Assembly (NCBI RefSeq): GCF_029338195.1
Contig: NZ_CP119779.1
Location: forward strand, 496,001-560,000
From: Haloarcula litorea
GTDB taxonomy: Archaea > Halobacteriota > Halobacteria > Halobacteriales > Haloarculaceae
Direction of reading: 5' to 3'
DNA: 64,000 nucleotides
A program made the translations under genes and the position numbers. The first letter of the stretch is position 1; the number at the start of each line of letters is the position of its first letter. Below the pieces are notes generated by a model that searched no databases, was not told the origin of the DNA, and was given only the letters and a program-made list of their open reading frames with translations. Shown piece by piece: positions 7,430 to 16,097 of the stretch.

Positions 7430-9205
7430 ATGGACACCGCCATCGACCACGCGGCCCACGAGGAGGGGCGCGGCGGGAACTACTGGCACCTCGACCCGAC
7501 GCTGCGGCGCGAACTCCGGCGCGTCCTCGCCGACGACGAGTTCGCGTGGGCCGAGTCGCGGCTCGCGGACTTTGGCGAACTCGCGGCGACGACGCTCGCG
7601 GACAACGCCGACCACGTCGACAGCGTCGGGCTGACACTCGACACGTACGACCGGTACGGCGACGTCGCCAACCGGGTGAACTACCCGGCGGAACACCGCG
7701 AGAGCGAGCGGCTGACCTACGAGTCCGGCATCGTCGCCGACGCCTTCCGCGCGCCGCCCGACCGGGACGAGCCGCTGCCGCTGTCGCACTTTCTGGGGAT
7801 GCTCTCGCTGCTGTCCTACAGCGATCCGGGACTGGCCTGTCCGGTGGCGATGACCGCCGGCGCGGCGCTGGTCCTGGAGAAGTTCGACGACGGGACGCTC
7901 GCCGACTACTACGACGGCCTGACCGCCCGGGACCACGACGACCTCGTCGAGGGCGCGATGTTCCTCACGGAGCGCCAGGGCGGCAGCGACGTCGGCGCGA
8001 CGGAGACCACCGCCGAGTACGACGACGACGCCGACTGCTACCGGCTGACCGGCGAGAAGTGGTTCTGCTCGAACCTCGACGCCGAGGGGACGCTGGCGCT
8101 GGCCCGCCGGCCCGACGCCCCCGACGGGACCGAGGGACTGTCGCTGTTCCTGGTCCCCCACACCACCCGCGACGGCGAGCTGAACGACCAGCTGTACCGC
8201 CGGCTGAAGGACAAGCTCGGGACCGTCTCCGTCCCCACCGGCGAGGTGGAGTTCCGCGGCGCGGAGGCGTCCCTCGTCGGCGAGCCCGAGGACGGGTTCA
8301 AGCAGATGGCGGAGATGCTGAACCTCGAACGGCTCGCCAACGCCGCCGCGGCCTGCGGGATCATCGGGCGGGCGCTGCTGGAGGCGACGGTCCACGCCGC
8401 CGACCGCGAGGCGTTCGGCGACACCGTCGACCGGTACCCGCTGATGCGGGCCGACCTCGTGGACATGACCGTCGACCACGAGGCGGCGACGGCGTTCACC
8501 TTCGAGGCCGCGCGGCTGCTCTCCGAACGCGAGCGCGCCCAGCGCGCCGGCGAGTCGGCCGACGACGAGTACCGACTCATGCGCCTGCTCGTCCCCATCG
8601 CGAAGCTCCGGACCGGCCGGATGGCCGTCGACACGACCTCCTACGCGATGGAGGTCCTGGGCGGCAACGGCTACGTCGACGACTTCGTGACGAACCGGCT
8701 GCTGCGAGACGCGCAGGTGCTGCCGATCTGGGAGGGGACCGAGAACGTCCTCTCGCTGGACGTGTTGCGGGCGCTGGATCGGGAGGACGCCCACGAGCCG
8801 CTGCTGGCCGCGATCGACGACCGCCTCGGCTCGGTCGACCACCCGGCGCTGGCCGACGCCGTCGCCGCCGCCCGCGAGGCCGAGAGCGAACTGGGGAGCG
8901 CGCTGGCGACGCTGGCGACCGCGGACCGCGACTACGCGCAGCTGTCGGCCAAGCGGCTGGCGCACTTCGTCTTCGACGTGTTCACGGCGGCGCTGCTGCT
9001 GGCGGAGGCACAGGACGCGATCGACGAGGGGAACGGCCGGCTCGCGCTGGTGGCTCGCCGGTTCGTCGACCGGGAACTCGCCGACGGCGAGGCCCGCGGG
9101 ATCACCTCGGGCGACCGGCTCCCCCTGGAGTGGTTCGAACCGGTCGTCCGCCACGAACCGGTCGATCCGGCGACGCTGGCAGACGCCGTGCCCGCCGACG
9201 ACTGA
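7430..9205 (+). CDS. Acyl-CoA dehydrogenase, AidB-like long form
   Basis: The 591-residue length fits the AidB / long acyl-CoA dehydrogenase branch rather than the 380-residue classic form. Visible signatures are the FAD-binding TERQGGSDVGATET (around residue 180), the GEKWFCSN strand, ERLANAAAACG, and the C-terminal EVLGGNGYVDD followed by LRDAQVLPIWEGTENV. It should transfer two electrons from an acyl thioester to FAD and on to electron-transfer flavoprotein. The acyl substrate is not evident. It stands alone on the plus strand and converges on the Tat-signal protein gene at 9226. Confidence 0.92.
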   Translation: MDTAIDHAAHEEGRGGNYWHLDPTLRRELRRVLADDEFAWAESRLADFGELAATTLADNADHVDSVGLTLDTYDRYGDVANRVNYPAEHRESERLTYESGIVADAFRAPPDRDEPLPLSHFLGMLSLLSYSDPGLACPVAMTAGAALVLEKFDDGTLADYYDGLTARDHDDLVEGAMFLTERQGGSDVGATETTAEYDDDADCYRLTGEKWFCSNLDAEGTLALARRPDAPDGTEGLSLFLVPHTTRDGELNDQLYRRLKDKLGTVSVPTGEVEFRGAEASLVGEPEDGFKQMAEMLNLERLANAAAACGIIGRALLEATVHAADREAFGDTVDRYPLMRADLVDMTVDHEAATAFTFEAARLLSERERAQRAGESADDEYRLMRLLVPIAKLRTGRMAVDTTSYAMEVLGGNGYVDDFVTNRLLRDAQVLPIWEGTENVLSLDVLRALDREDAHEPLLAAIDDRLGSVDHPALADAVAAAREAESELGSALATLATADRDYAQLSAKRLAHFVFDVFTAALLLAEAQDAIDEGNGRLALVARRFVDRELADGEARGITSGDRLPLEWFEPVVRHEPVDPATLADAVPADD

Positions 9206-9225
9206 CGGCCGGGTACCCGAGCCGG

Positions 9226-10116
9226 TCAGTATCGTTCGAGGTCCTGGAGGAGCGCGCCGAGGCGTGCCCGGGTCGTCGTCTCGGCGTCGCCGCGTGGCCG
9301 CGGCGCGCTCGCGGTCCCGTACCGGTCGAACGCGGTCCGGATCCGGTAGCCGACGGTCCGCTCGTCCGCGTCGACCGCCGTGTGCTCGGCGGGCGCGTAC
9401 GTCACGACCCGCTCGTCGGTGACGCTCGCGAGCCGGCCCCGCTCGTCGAGGGAGACGGCGAACCGACAGCCCTCCCCCAGGGACTCGACGGGCGAGGGCA
9501 GCGTCGGGACCTGGGCGTAGGCGTCGAGCGCGGTGACCTCGTAGCGACCGTCGGCGACCCGCGTCCACTCGGCCCGGTGGGGCCGGACGAACTCGCCGAG
9601 CATCCCGGCGCGGTAGTCGGTGACCTGCTGTGCGGTGGCGTCGTCCCCGAGCCGCGGGCGCTCGCCGACGGCGGTCGTCGGTGCGTCCCAGCTCGCGACG
9701 ACGGCCCCGTCGGTCAGGTGGACGACGGAGCTCCGGGGCACCTCGTCGGCATCGACGGTGTTCCAGTGGAACAGCCCGAGGATGCCGTTGAACGGGTGTG
9801 GCACCTGTCCGGGGGGCGTCCGCGTCGTCGTGTAGACGTGGGTGTGGCGGCGACGGGAGTGCTCGTGCAGTTCCCGAGCGCGGGCGGCGTCGTACCCCGC
9901 CTCACCCGCGGAGTCCCGCGTGATCTCGACCCGCGTCACCGCGCGGTGGTCGGCGGCGTAACGGTGTCGAGCGGCGGCGACGATCCGCTCGCGCGGCGTC
10001 TCGCCCGACGGCGGCTCGGGGTCGTACGGGCGGAGATCGCCCACCCGGAGGCCGGCGTAGCCGCCGCCGACGCCGACCGCTCCGGCGATGGCACCGAGGA
10101 AGCGCCGTCTGTTCAT
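9226..10116 (-). CDS. Tat-signal exported protein of unknown function
   Basis: The product of 296 residues begins with a twin-arginine signal, MNRRRFLGAIAGAVGVGG, so it is likely exported folded. The mature part has many Tyr, Arg and acidic residues (RHRYAADHRAVTRVEITRDS) and a conserved-looking HTHVYTTTRTPPGQVPHPFN segment, but I recognise no family. The ATG overlaps the stop of the upstream lipoprotein gene by four bases (10113-10116). The two exported products therefore probably share one transcript and act together on the outer face of the membrane. Confidence 0.75.
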   Translation of the reverse strand: MNRRRFLGAIAGAVGVGGGYAGLRVGDLRPYDPEPPSGETPRERIVAAARHRYAADHRAVTRVEITRDSAGEAGYDAARARELHEHSRRRHTHVYTTTRTPPGQVPHPFNGILGLFHWNTVDADEVPRSSVVHLTDGAVVASWDAPTTAVGERPRLGDDATAQQVTDYRAGMLGEFVRPHRAEWTRVADGRYEVTALDAYAQVPTLPSPVESLGEGCRFAVSLDERGRLASVTDERVVTYAPAEHTAVDADERTVGYRIRTAFDRYGTASAPRPRGDAETTTRARLGALLQDLERY

Positions 10117-10529
10117 CCGTCCGCCCCCGTCGCCGGCGTCGGCCGCTCGGAGCGGCCCAGCAAGACGCTCCGATCGCCCGACGGAGCTTGCCAGACGACC
10201 CGGACCCCGGTCCCCAAGCCGAGCGCGTGTGTCAGGCTGTCGCCCGGCGAGAGCGGGAACTCGGCGGCGGCGTCGCCCTCCCCGCCGACCCAGACCGTCC
10301 GGCCGTCGGCGTCGACCGACCCCACGAGCAGTGCGCCGGTGTTCTCGGTCGTCACGCGGTTCCCGCGCTCGAAGCGGACCTCGCAGGTCGAGCCGCCGTC
10401 CCGCCAGTCGTATCCCAGCAGGACGTTCGGCGGCGAGGACGGGTACGATTCCGTGGTCGGACCGGAGGGCGCGAGCCCGCAGCCGGCCAGCGTGGCCGGC
10501 AGGGCCGCGAGGAGGGCGCGGCGGTACAC
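10113..10529 (-). CDS. Small lipoprotein, first gene of an exported pair
   Basis: The product of 138 residues starts MYRRALLAALPATLAGCG, a short signal peptide with a lipobox ending at cysteine 17. The mature domain is small and beta-rich (CEVRFERGNRVTTENTGALLVG) and includes VRVVWQAPSGDRSVLLGRSE. I do not recognise the family. It precedes and overlaps the Tat-signal gene, which suggests that the two proteins form a complex or belong to one process. Confidence 0.72.
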   Translation of the reverse strand: MYRRALLAALPATLAGCGLAPSGPTTESYPSSPPNVLLGYDWRDGGSTCEVRFERGNRVTTENTGALLVGSVDADGRTVWVGGEGDAAAEFPLSPGDSLTHALGLGTGVRVVWQAPSGDRSVLLGRSERPTPATGADG

Positions 10530-10583
10530 AGACCGACTTTCGCAGGAGGGGACCTAAGTCTTGCCGCGGTTCGCCGGGGCCGC

Positions 10584-11816
10584 TCAGTCCCCGTCGCCCA
10601 GTAGCTGGTCCGCCAGGATCGGGACGAAGGTCCCGATGTCCGTGACCATCCCCACGGCCTGTGCGCTCCCCCGGTCGAGCAGTTGCGTGACCGTCGAGGG
10701 GTTGATGTCGACACAGACGACCCGCGTCGTCGACGGGAGGCAGTTCCCGACCGCCACGGAGTGCAGCAGCGTCGACAGCATCAACACCATGTCTGCCTCG
10801 TGGGCCTGCTCGCGGATGGCGTCCTGTGCCTCGACGGCGTCCGTGATCGTGTCGGGCAAGGGGCCGTCGTCGCGGATCGACCCGGCCAGCACGTACGGGC
10901 GGTCGTTCTCGACGCACTCGTACATCACGCCGGACTCGATGGTGCCGGACTCGACGGCGGCCTCGATACCGCCCTCGCGGATCACCTCGCTGATGGCGTA
11001 GATGTGGTGTTTGTGGCCGTGGCGGGCGTGGTCCAGGGTTTCGGTGTCCACCCCGAGCGACGTCCCGTAGAGGTCCCGCTCGATGTCGTGGACGGCGAAG
11101 CCGTTGCCCGCCGAGAGCATGTCGACGTAGCCCTCCCGGACCAGTCTCGCGAGGTCCTCGCGGGCCCCCGAGTGGATCAGCGCCGGGCCACAGACCGCCA
11201 GTACCGTCCCGCCCGCCCGCTTCGTCTCCTCGATGGCGGTGGCGACCTTCCGGATGGTCGACTCCGAGGGCCGTTCCGAGGAGACCCCGCCCTGCATAAA
11301 CCCGAAGGCCCCGCCGGCGTCGCGGGGTCGTTCCGGCGGTTCGACCCTGATGCCGGTGTCGCCGGTGACGACCAGGTCGCCCGCCTCGACGGCGTTGAGG
11401 ACCTTGGTGTGGGCGCGGGGGTCGTCGCCGTCCTCCACGACGACCGCACAGTCCATCTCCATCCGCTCGACGGGGAGCCACTCGCCGTCGTGACGGATGT
11501 ACGTCGGGTGGTTCGTCGTCGAGTAGAAGCCGTGGGGGACCACCTGGTCGGCGGGCGCGGGCTCCAGCGTCGCGTCCTTCGGGTCGGCGGGGTTGGCCCC
11601 ATTCTGGTGGAGTTCGTGGACGATGGACTGGAGCTGCTCGGGGTCGTCGGCCTCGACCAGCAGCCGGGCGTAGGAGGTGTCCTCCTTCCGTCGGCCGATG
11701 TCGAACGCCTCGACGGTGAACGAGCCGTCCAGGTCCATAATGATGCCGAAGCAGGTCTGCATCATCCCCGAGTCGATGATGTGCCCCTCCAGTTCGACCT
11801 CGCGGGAGACCGTCAT
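10584..11816 (-). CDS. Archaeal ornithine cyclodeaminase-type protein (LOR/SDH-like domain, TIGR00300 type)
   Basis: The protein of 410 residues has an N-terminal domain starting MTVSREVELEGHIIDSGMMQ, the signature of the LOR/SDH-like family found in plants (lysine degradation), cyanobacteria and archaea. The C-terminal half holds a Rossmann-like region (GGTVLAVCGPALIHSGAREDL, and VVCVDINPSTVTQL near the end). In methanogens a member of this family was shown to convert ornithine to proline. A proline or ornithine role is likely but not proven here. I chose ATG 11816 over 11843 because the family N-terminus begins there. Confidence 0.85.
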   Translation of the reverse strand: MTVSREVELEGHIIDSGMMQTCFGIIMDLDGSFTVEAFDIGRRKEDTSYARLLVEADDPEQLQSIVHELHQNGANPADPKDATLEPAPADQVVPHGFYSTTNHPTYIRHDGEWLPVERMEMDCAVVVEDGDDPRAHTKVLNAVEAGDLVVTGDTGIRVEPPERPRDAGGAFGFMQGGVSSERPSESTIRKVATAIEETKRAGGTVLAVCGPALIHSGAREDLARLVREGYVDMLSAGNGFAVHDIERDLYGTSLGVDTETLDHARHGHKHHIYAISEVIREGGIEAAVESGTIESGVMYECVENDRPYVLAGSIRDDGPLPDTITDAVEAQDAIREQAHEADMVLMLSTLLHSVAVGNCLPSTTRVVCVDINPSTVTQLLDRGSAQAVGMVTDIGTFVPILADQLLGDGD

Positions 11817-11864
11817 ACGGGGAGAGTGGGGACAGCCGGGCAAGACGGTTTTGGGGGCTGGGGC

Positions 11865-12266
11865 TCACTCGCGGGGCTCGACAACGACGCCCGCATCGCG
11901 ACAGTGCGCCCGGACGCGGTCGGCGAACGGGCCGTCGCCCGGCCAATCGGCGGGCGCGCCGAGGGCGTCGGGGTCGCCGACGTAGCACTCGACGGTCTCG
12001 CCGTCGGCGTCGGCGACGGGGATCGACACGCGGACGTACAGCCCGCGGTCGACCCCCTCGTAGGCGTCGAGCGCGTCGAGTGCCGTCGTCCGCAGGAGCC
12101 GACCAGCTACCTCACCGCCGGGCGCGAGCGTCGGGTAGTCGCCGTCGACGCGGTGCAGGCCGACGAGGGTCGCCCGTCCCCGGTAGTCGACCGACGGGAG
12201 GAGCCGGTCGGCCGTGCCGGGGTCGGTCAGCGTCCCGTAGACGAAGACGGTCGCGGGCGCTGTCAC
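11865..12266 (-). CDS. Gamma-glutamylcyclotransferase-like (AIG2 family) protein
   Basis: The protein of 133 residues begins VTAPATVFVYGTLTDPGTADRL. The VYGTL motif near residue 10 is the hallmark of the GGCT/AIG2 fold. The acidic residue expected for catalysis is probably the glutamate in YEGVDRGLYVR (residue about 75). It may cleave gamma-glutamyl amides to release 5-oxoproline; haloarchaea use gamma-glutamylcysteine as a thiol, so that is a plausible substrate. The start is GTG 12266, four bases after the upstream gene stops at 12271. No ATG would give a complete N-terminal strand. Confidence 0.85.
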   Translation of the reverse strand: MTAPATVFVYGTLTDPGTADRLLPSVDYRGRATLVGLHRVDGDYPTLAPGGEVAGRLLRTTALDALDAYEGVDRGLYVRVSIPVADADGETVECYVGDPDALGAPADWPGDGPFADRVRAHCRDAGVVVEPRE

Positions 12267-12270
12267 GGAC

Positions 12271-12657
12271 TCAGGCCTCCTCGACGTGGCGGTCGACCGA
12301 CCAGTCGATCCCCTCTCGCTCCCGGTCCAGACGGTCGAAGAAGCGCCGCAGTCCGTCGGGTTCCGTCGTGGGCAGGACGTGGAGCCGGACGGTCCCGTCG
12401 CGGATCGCGACCCGGAACACGTCGGCCGTCTCCTCGTCGCGGACCAGCCACAGCGGCATCGGCAGGTCGTGGAAGTCGCCGAACCGGTAGGGTCCGTCGG
12501 CGAGGATGGCACCGACCGTCTCGGCCAGCGCCGCGGTCGACGCCCCGGGGTCGGGCCGGAGTTCGAACTCGGTGCCGCCCTCGTAGGCCACGCCCTCGTC
12601 GTAGGGGTAGCGCCGCCGGGGGTGGACCGGGATCGCGAACGAGTGGTCGGTCGTCAC
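12271..12657 (-). CDS. Conserved hypothetical protein upstream of the GGCT-like gene
   Basis: The product of 128 residues has no recognised domain. It begins TTDHSFAIPVHPRRRYPYDEG and has an alternating basic and acidic beta-rich pattern, with YRFGDFHDLPMPLWLVRDEE in the middle. No signal peptide or membrane segment is present, so it is probably cytoplasmic. A TTTTAAAC element (minus-strand sense) about 30 bases upstream of the ATG is a likely TATA box and faces the helicase gene. It is the first gene of a two-gene operon with the cyclotransferase-like gene. Confidence 0.7.
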   Translation of the reverse strand: MTTDHSFAIPVHPRRRYPYDEGVAYEGGTEFELRPDPGASTAALAETVGAILADGPYRFGDFHDLPMPLWLVRDEETADVFRVAIRDGTVRLHVLPTTEPDGLRRFFDRLDREREGIDWSVDRHVEEA

Positions 12658-12810
12658 GGGCGCTCGGTGTCGAGTACGGCGGCATCGCGTTTAAAATCGC
12701 GGGCGGCGTTCGCCACAGCGGCTGGCGAGCGCTGTGCCGCGGACCGGCGCTCGTCGACGGCCACCCGACGGAAGGGCAAGACCGATACCCCCGGTCTCCC
12801 TAGCGCGTCC

Positions 12811-15189
12811 GTGGACGAGACCATCGCGTGGCTCCGGGATCGACCCTACTACGAGGGGCAGATCGTCGACCAGCGAACGGTCCCGGGGCGGACGGCCCGC
12901 ACCGCCGACTGCGCCGTCCACGACCGGGTCGCCGGCGTGCTGGCAGACGAGGGGATCACGGAACTCTACGCCCATCAGACCGCCGCGATCGAGGCGGTCC
13001 GCGAGGGGCGCAACGCCGTGCTGGCGACCGAGACCGCCAGCGGCAAGAGCCTCGCGTACACGGTGCCCGCGTTCGAGCGGGCCCTGGACCGGCGTGCGAC
13101 CACGCTCTACGTCGCCCCGCAGGTCGCGCTCATCAACGACCAGACGGAGACGCTCTCGGACCTGGCACGGGGACTGGGCTTCGCCTCCGGCGTCTCCGTC
13201 GCCCAGTACACCGGCCGACAGTCGAAATCCGAGAAGGAAACGATCCGGGAGCGCCAGCCAACCGTCCTGCTGACGACGCCGGACATGCTCCACTACGGCA
13301 TCCTGCCCCACGCCCACCGGCTCTGGGACTGGTTCTTCGAGCGGCTGGAGACGGTCGTCGTCGACGAGGTCCACGGCTACCGCGGCGTGTTCGGCAGCCA
13401 CGTCTCGCTGGTGTTGCGACGCCTCCGGCGGCTCGCCGAGCGGTTCGACAGCGACCCCGAGTGGGTCTGCTGTTCGGCGACCATCGGCAACCCCGTCGAG
13501 CACGCCGCCGGCGTCACCGGCCAGCCCGAGGGGTCGTTCGAGCTCGTGGACACCGACGCCAGCGCCAGCGGGCCGCGCCACTGGCTGCTGTGGAACCCGC
13601 CGGAGTACGATGGTGGAGAAGGGTGGGGCAGCGGCCGCCGACGGTCCAGTCACGTCGAGACGAAACGGCTGTTCGTCGACCTCGTCGAACGGGGGTTCCA
13701 GACGCTGGTGTTCGCCGGGTCCAGACAGACCGCCGAGCGCTACGCCGAGGAGAGCGCCGACGCCCTGCGGGACCGCGGCGAGTACGACCTCGCGAACGGC
13801 GTCGGCGCGTACCAGGCCGCGCTCACCGACGAGAAGCGTCGGGACCTCGAAGGGCGGCTGCAGTCGGGGGACCTGCGGGGCGTCTGGTCGACCAGCGCGC
13901 TGGAACTGGGCGTCGACGTGGGCGGCCTCGACGCCGTCCTGCTGGACGGCTACCCCGGAACGCGGATGCGGACCTTCCAGCAGTCGGGGCGGGCCGGCCG
14001 GGGCACCGATCCGGCGCTCGTCGTCCTGGTCGGCGGCGAGGACCAGCTGGACCAGTACGTACTGCAGAACCCGGCCACGCTGTTCGAGGAGTCCGCCGAA
14101 CGGGCCGTCACCAACCCCGAGAACGAGCAGCTGTTGCCCGACCACGTCCGCGCGGCCGCCAGCGAGAACTGGCTCTCGCCCGACGACGACCGTCACTTCG
14201 GGCCGACGTTCCCGGACGTGGTGGCCGACCTCGAATCGGCCGGCCGGCTGGAACGCCGGTCGACCGACCAGGGGGTGCGCTGGCTCACCAACGGCAGCCC
14301 GCAACACGAGATGAGCCTGCGGACCGTCGACGACCGGGAGGTGAAACTGGTCGCCGACGGGGACGTGGTGGCGACCCTGCCCTTCGAAGACGCGCTGCGG
14401 GACGCCCACCCGGGCGCGATCTACCACCACCAGGGCCGCCGGTACGAGGTGACAGATCTGGACCTCGCGACCGGCGTCGCCGAACTCGACCGGACGTGGG
14501 CGGACTACTACACCCGCGTCCTGCACGACAAGACAATCACCGTCGAGACGGACCTCGACGAGCGGACCCTCCCGGCCCGCGAGGACGTTCCGGTCCGGTT
14601 CGCGTCGGTGACGATGCGCAAGCAGATCACCGGCTACGAGCGCCGGGACGGCTCCTCGGGCGAGGTGGTCGGCCGGCGGCCGCTGGACCTCCCCGAGACC
14701 ACGCTGGAGACAAAGGCGCTGTACTACACCGTCCCGGAGGATCTGGAGTCGGAGATCCGCGGTGCGGCCTACGAGGGGGCCGACGCCGGGGACGCGGTCG
14801 CGGACGGCGGCGTCGCCCGCGAGGGCGCGGACGCCGGGGACTTCCCCGGTGCTATCCACGCCGCCGAACACGCGATGATCTCGATGTTCCCCTTCGAGTA
14901 CCTCTGTGACCGGGGCGACATCGGCGGCCTCTCGACGCCGCGACACCCCCACACCGACGCGCCGACGATCTTCGTCTACGACGGCTACCCCGGCGGCGTC
15001 GGCCTGACGAGGGCGGGCTACGGCGACGTGGCCGCGCTGCTGGAGACGACGCTGTCGATGCTGCGCTCCTGTGGCTGTGCCGACGGCTGTCCGGCCTGCG
15101 TGCAGTCGCCCCACTGCGGGAACGCCAACGACCCGCTGGACAAGCACGGCGCGATCCACCTGCTGGAGGGGCTGACGGGCGGGGACTAG
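12811..15189 (+). CDS. MrfA/Hrq1-type superfamily 2 DNA helicase
   Basis: The protein of 792 residues has the SF2 core: YAHQTAAIEA at residue 53, Walker A ATETASGKS (72-80), DEVH (185-188), SATIGN (motif III), and QQSGRAGRG (motif VI). The C-terminus carries the cysteine cluster CGCADGCPACVQSPHC (754-769) that binds zinc in MrfA/YprA-type helicases and marks this branch. Relatives unwind 3'-tailed DNA and repair mitomycin-type or crosslink damage. The start is GTG 12811; upstream in-frame codons have no conserved content. Its TAG overlaps the TAG of the opposing MscS gene (CTAG at 15186). Confidence 0.94.
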   Translation: MDETIAWLRDRPYYEGQIVDQRTVPGRTARTADCAVHDRVAGVLADEGITELYAHQTAAIEAVREGRNAVLATETASGKSLAYTVPAFERALDRRATTLYVAPQVALINDQTETLSDLARGLGFASGVSVAQYTGRQSKSEKETIRERQPTVLLTTPDMLHYGILPHAHRLWDWFFERLETVVVDEVHGYRGVFGSHVSLVLRRLRRLAERFDSDPEWVCCSATIGNPVEHAAGVTGQPEGSFELVDTDASASGPRHWLLWNPPEYDGGEGWGSGRRRSSHVETKRLFVDLVERGFQTLVFAGSRQTAERYAEESADALRDRGEYDLANGVGAYQAALTDEKRRDLEGRLQSGDLRGVWSTSALELGVDVGGLDAVLLDGYPGTRMRTFQQSGRAGRGTDPALVVLVGGEDQLDQYVLQNPATLFEESAERAVTNPENEQLLPDHVRAAASENWLSPDDDRHFGPTFPDVVADLESAGRLERRSTDQGVRWLTNGSPQHEMSLRTVDDREVKLVADGDVVATLPFEDALRDAHPGAIYHHQGRRYEVTDLDLATGVAELDRTWADYYTRVLHDKTITVETDLDERTLPAREDVPVRFASVTMRKQITGYERRDGSSGEVVGRRPLDLPETTLETKALYYTVPEDLESEIRGAAYEGADAGDAVADGGVAREGADAGDFPGAIHAAEHAMISMFPFEYLCDRGDIGGLSTPRHPHTDAPTIFVYDGYPGGVGLTRAGYGDVAALLETTLSMLRSCGCADGCPACVQSPHCGNANDPLDKHGAIHLLEGLTGGD

Positions 15190-16040
15190 TCGGCTGGCTC
15201 CCGGATCGTCACCTCGCCCGAGAGCTCCGTCTCCGGCGCCGCCGTGAGGTCGATCCCCTCGGCGAGACAGGCGTCGTGAACGCCCCTGACGAACGCCGAC
15301 CGGACCGTGGGCTGGCGGTTCTTGCGCTCGATCGGGAGCCAGATCCGCGCGGTCAGCACCACCGATCCCGCGGTCAGGTCCGTGACCTCGACCGACGGAC
15401 GCGGTTTCGCGGCGACGTGGTCCAGATCGCGAGCGACGTTCCTGACGAGGCCGGCGACCTCGTCGAGGTCCGCGCCCGGGTCGACCGCGAACTGGTGTTC
15501 GATCCCGACCGGATCGGTCGCCGTCTGGTTCACGACCGCGCTGGTGGCCAGGTCCGTGTTCGGGACGACGATGCGGTCGTTGTTCGCCGTCCGGACCCGC
15601 GTGACCCGCAGGTCGATGTCGACGATCGTCCCCGTCCGGTCGTCCCAGACGATGGTGTCGCCGACGTTGAGGTCGGAGTCGGTGACGATGAACGCCCCGG
15701 CGACGAAGTTCCCCAGCACGTCCTGGGCCGCCAGCCCGACCGCGACCGTCAGCCCGGCGGCGACCAGCGTCGAGCCCGCGAGCGCCCCGGTGAACCCCGA
15801 GATCCCCGCGCCGACGGCGAGAGCGAACACGACGACCCCGAGGTGACTCGCGCTCGAGACGGCGCTCAGGAGCGTCGGGTTCACCTCGGCCCGTCCCAGC
15901 GCCCACCTGACGGCCGGTACCACGAGCAGTCGACCGACGGCGTAGACGACCGCCGCGGCCACGAGGAACTGCGCGCCGTCTTCGGCGAGCTGGACGTACG
16001 CCTGGGGGATGCTGTCGGCGAGCGGCTGGGGAGACTGCAT
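15186..16040 (-). CDS. MscS-type mechanosensitive channel
   Basis: The product of 284 residues has three hydrophobic helices (about 24-42, 55-80 and 88-120). The third contains the Ala/Gly-rich pore helix LTVAVGLAAQDVLGNFVAG, followed by the beta domain VGDTIVWDDRTGTIVDIDLRVTRVRT, both signatures of the family. It should open under membrane tension and release solutes on hypo-osmotic shock, an important need for a halophile. A TCATATCT element 21 to 28 bases before ATG 16040 supports that start over an upstream one at 16085. Confidence 0.94.
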   Translation of the reverse strand: MQSPQPLADSIPQAYVQLAEDGAQFLVAAAVVYAVGRLLVVPAVRWALGRAEVNPTLLSAVSSASHLGVVVFALAVGAGISGFTGALAGSTLVAAGLTVAVGLAAQDVLGNFVAGAFIVTDSDLNVGDTIVWDDRTGTIVDIDLRVTRVRTANNDRIVVPNTDLATSAVVNQTATDPVGIEHQFAVDPGADLDEVAGLVRNVARDLDHVAAKPRPSVEVTDLTAGSVVLTARIWLPIERKNRQPTVRSAFVRGVHDACLAEGIDLTAAPETELSGEVTIREPAD

Positions 16041-16060
16041 ACCGAGGGTTCGGACGCCCC

Positions 16061-16068
16061 AGATATGA
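16061..16068 (-). promoter_or_regulatory. TATA box of the MscS-type channel gene
   Basis: On the minus strand the sequence reads TCATATCT and lies 21 to 28 bases before the chosen ATG at 16040. It would lie inside the coding region if the upstream start were used, which argues against that longer form. Confidence 0.5.
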
Positions 16069-16097
16069 GAGCTGTCCACCACCATCCGGCGGCCGAG

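Noticed and set aside
12691-15906. A minus-strand open frame of over 1,000 codons opposite the helicase gene
   Set aside because: It is antisense to the helicase and runs into the MscS gene out of frame. Its sequence has no recognisable motifs.
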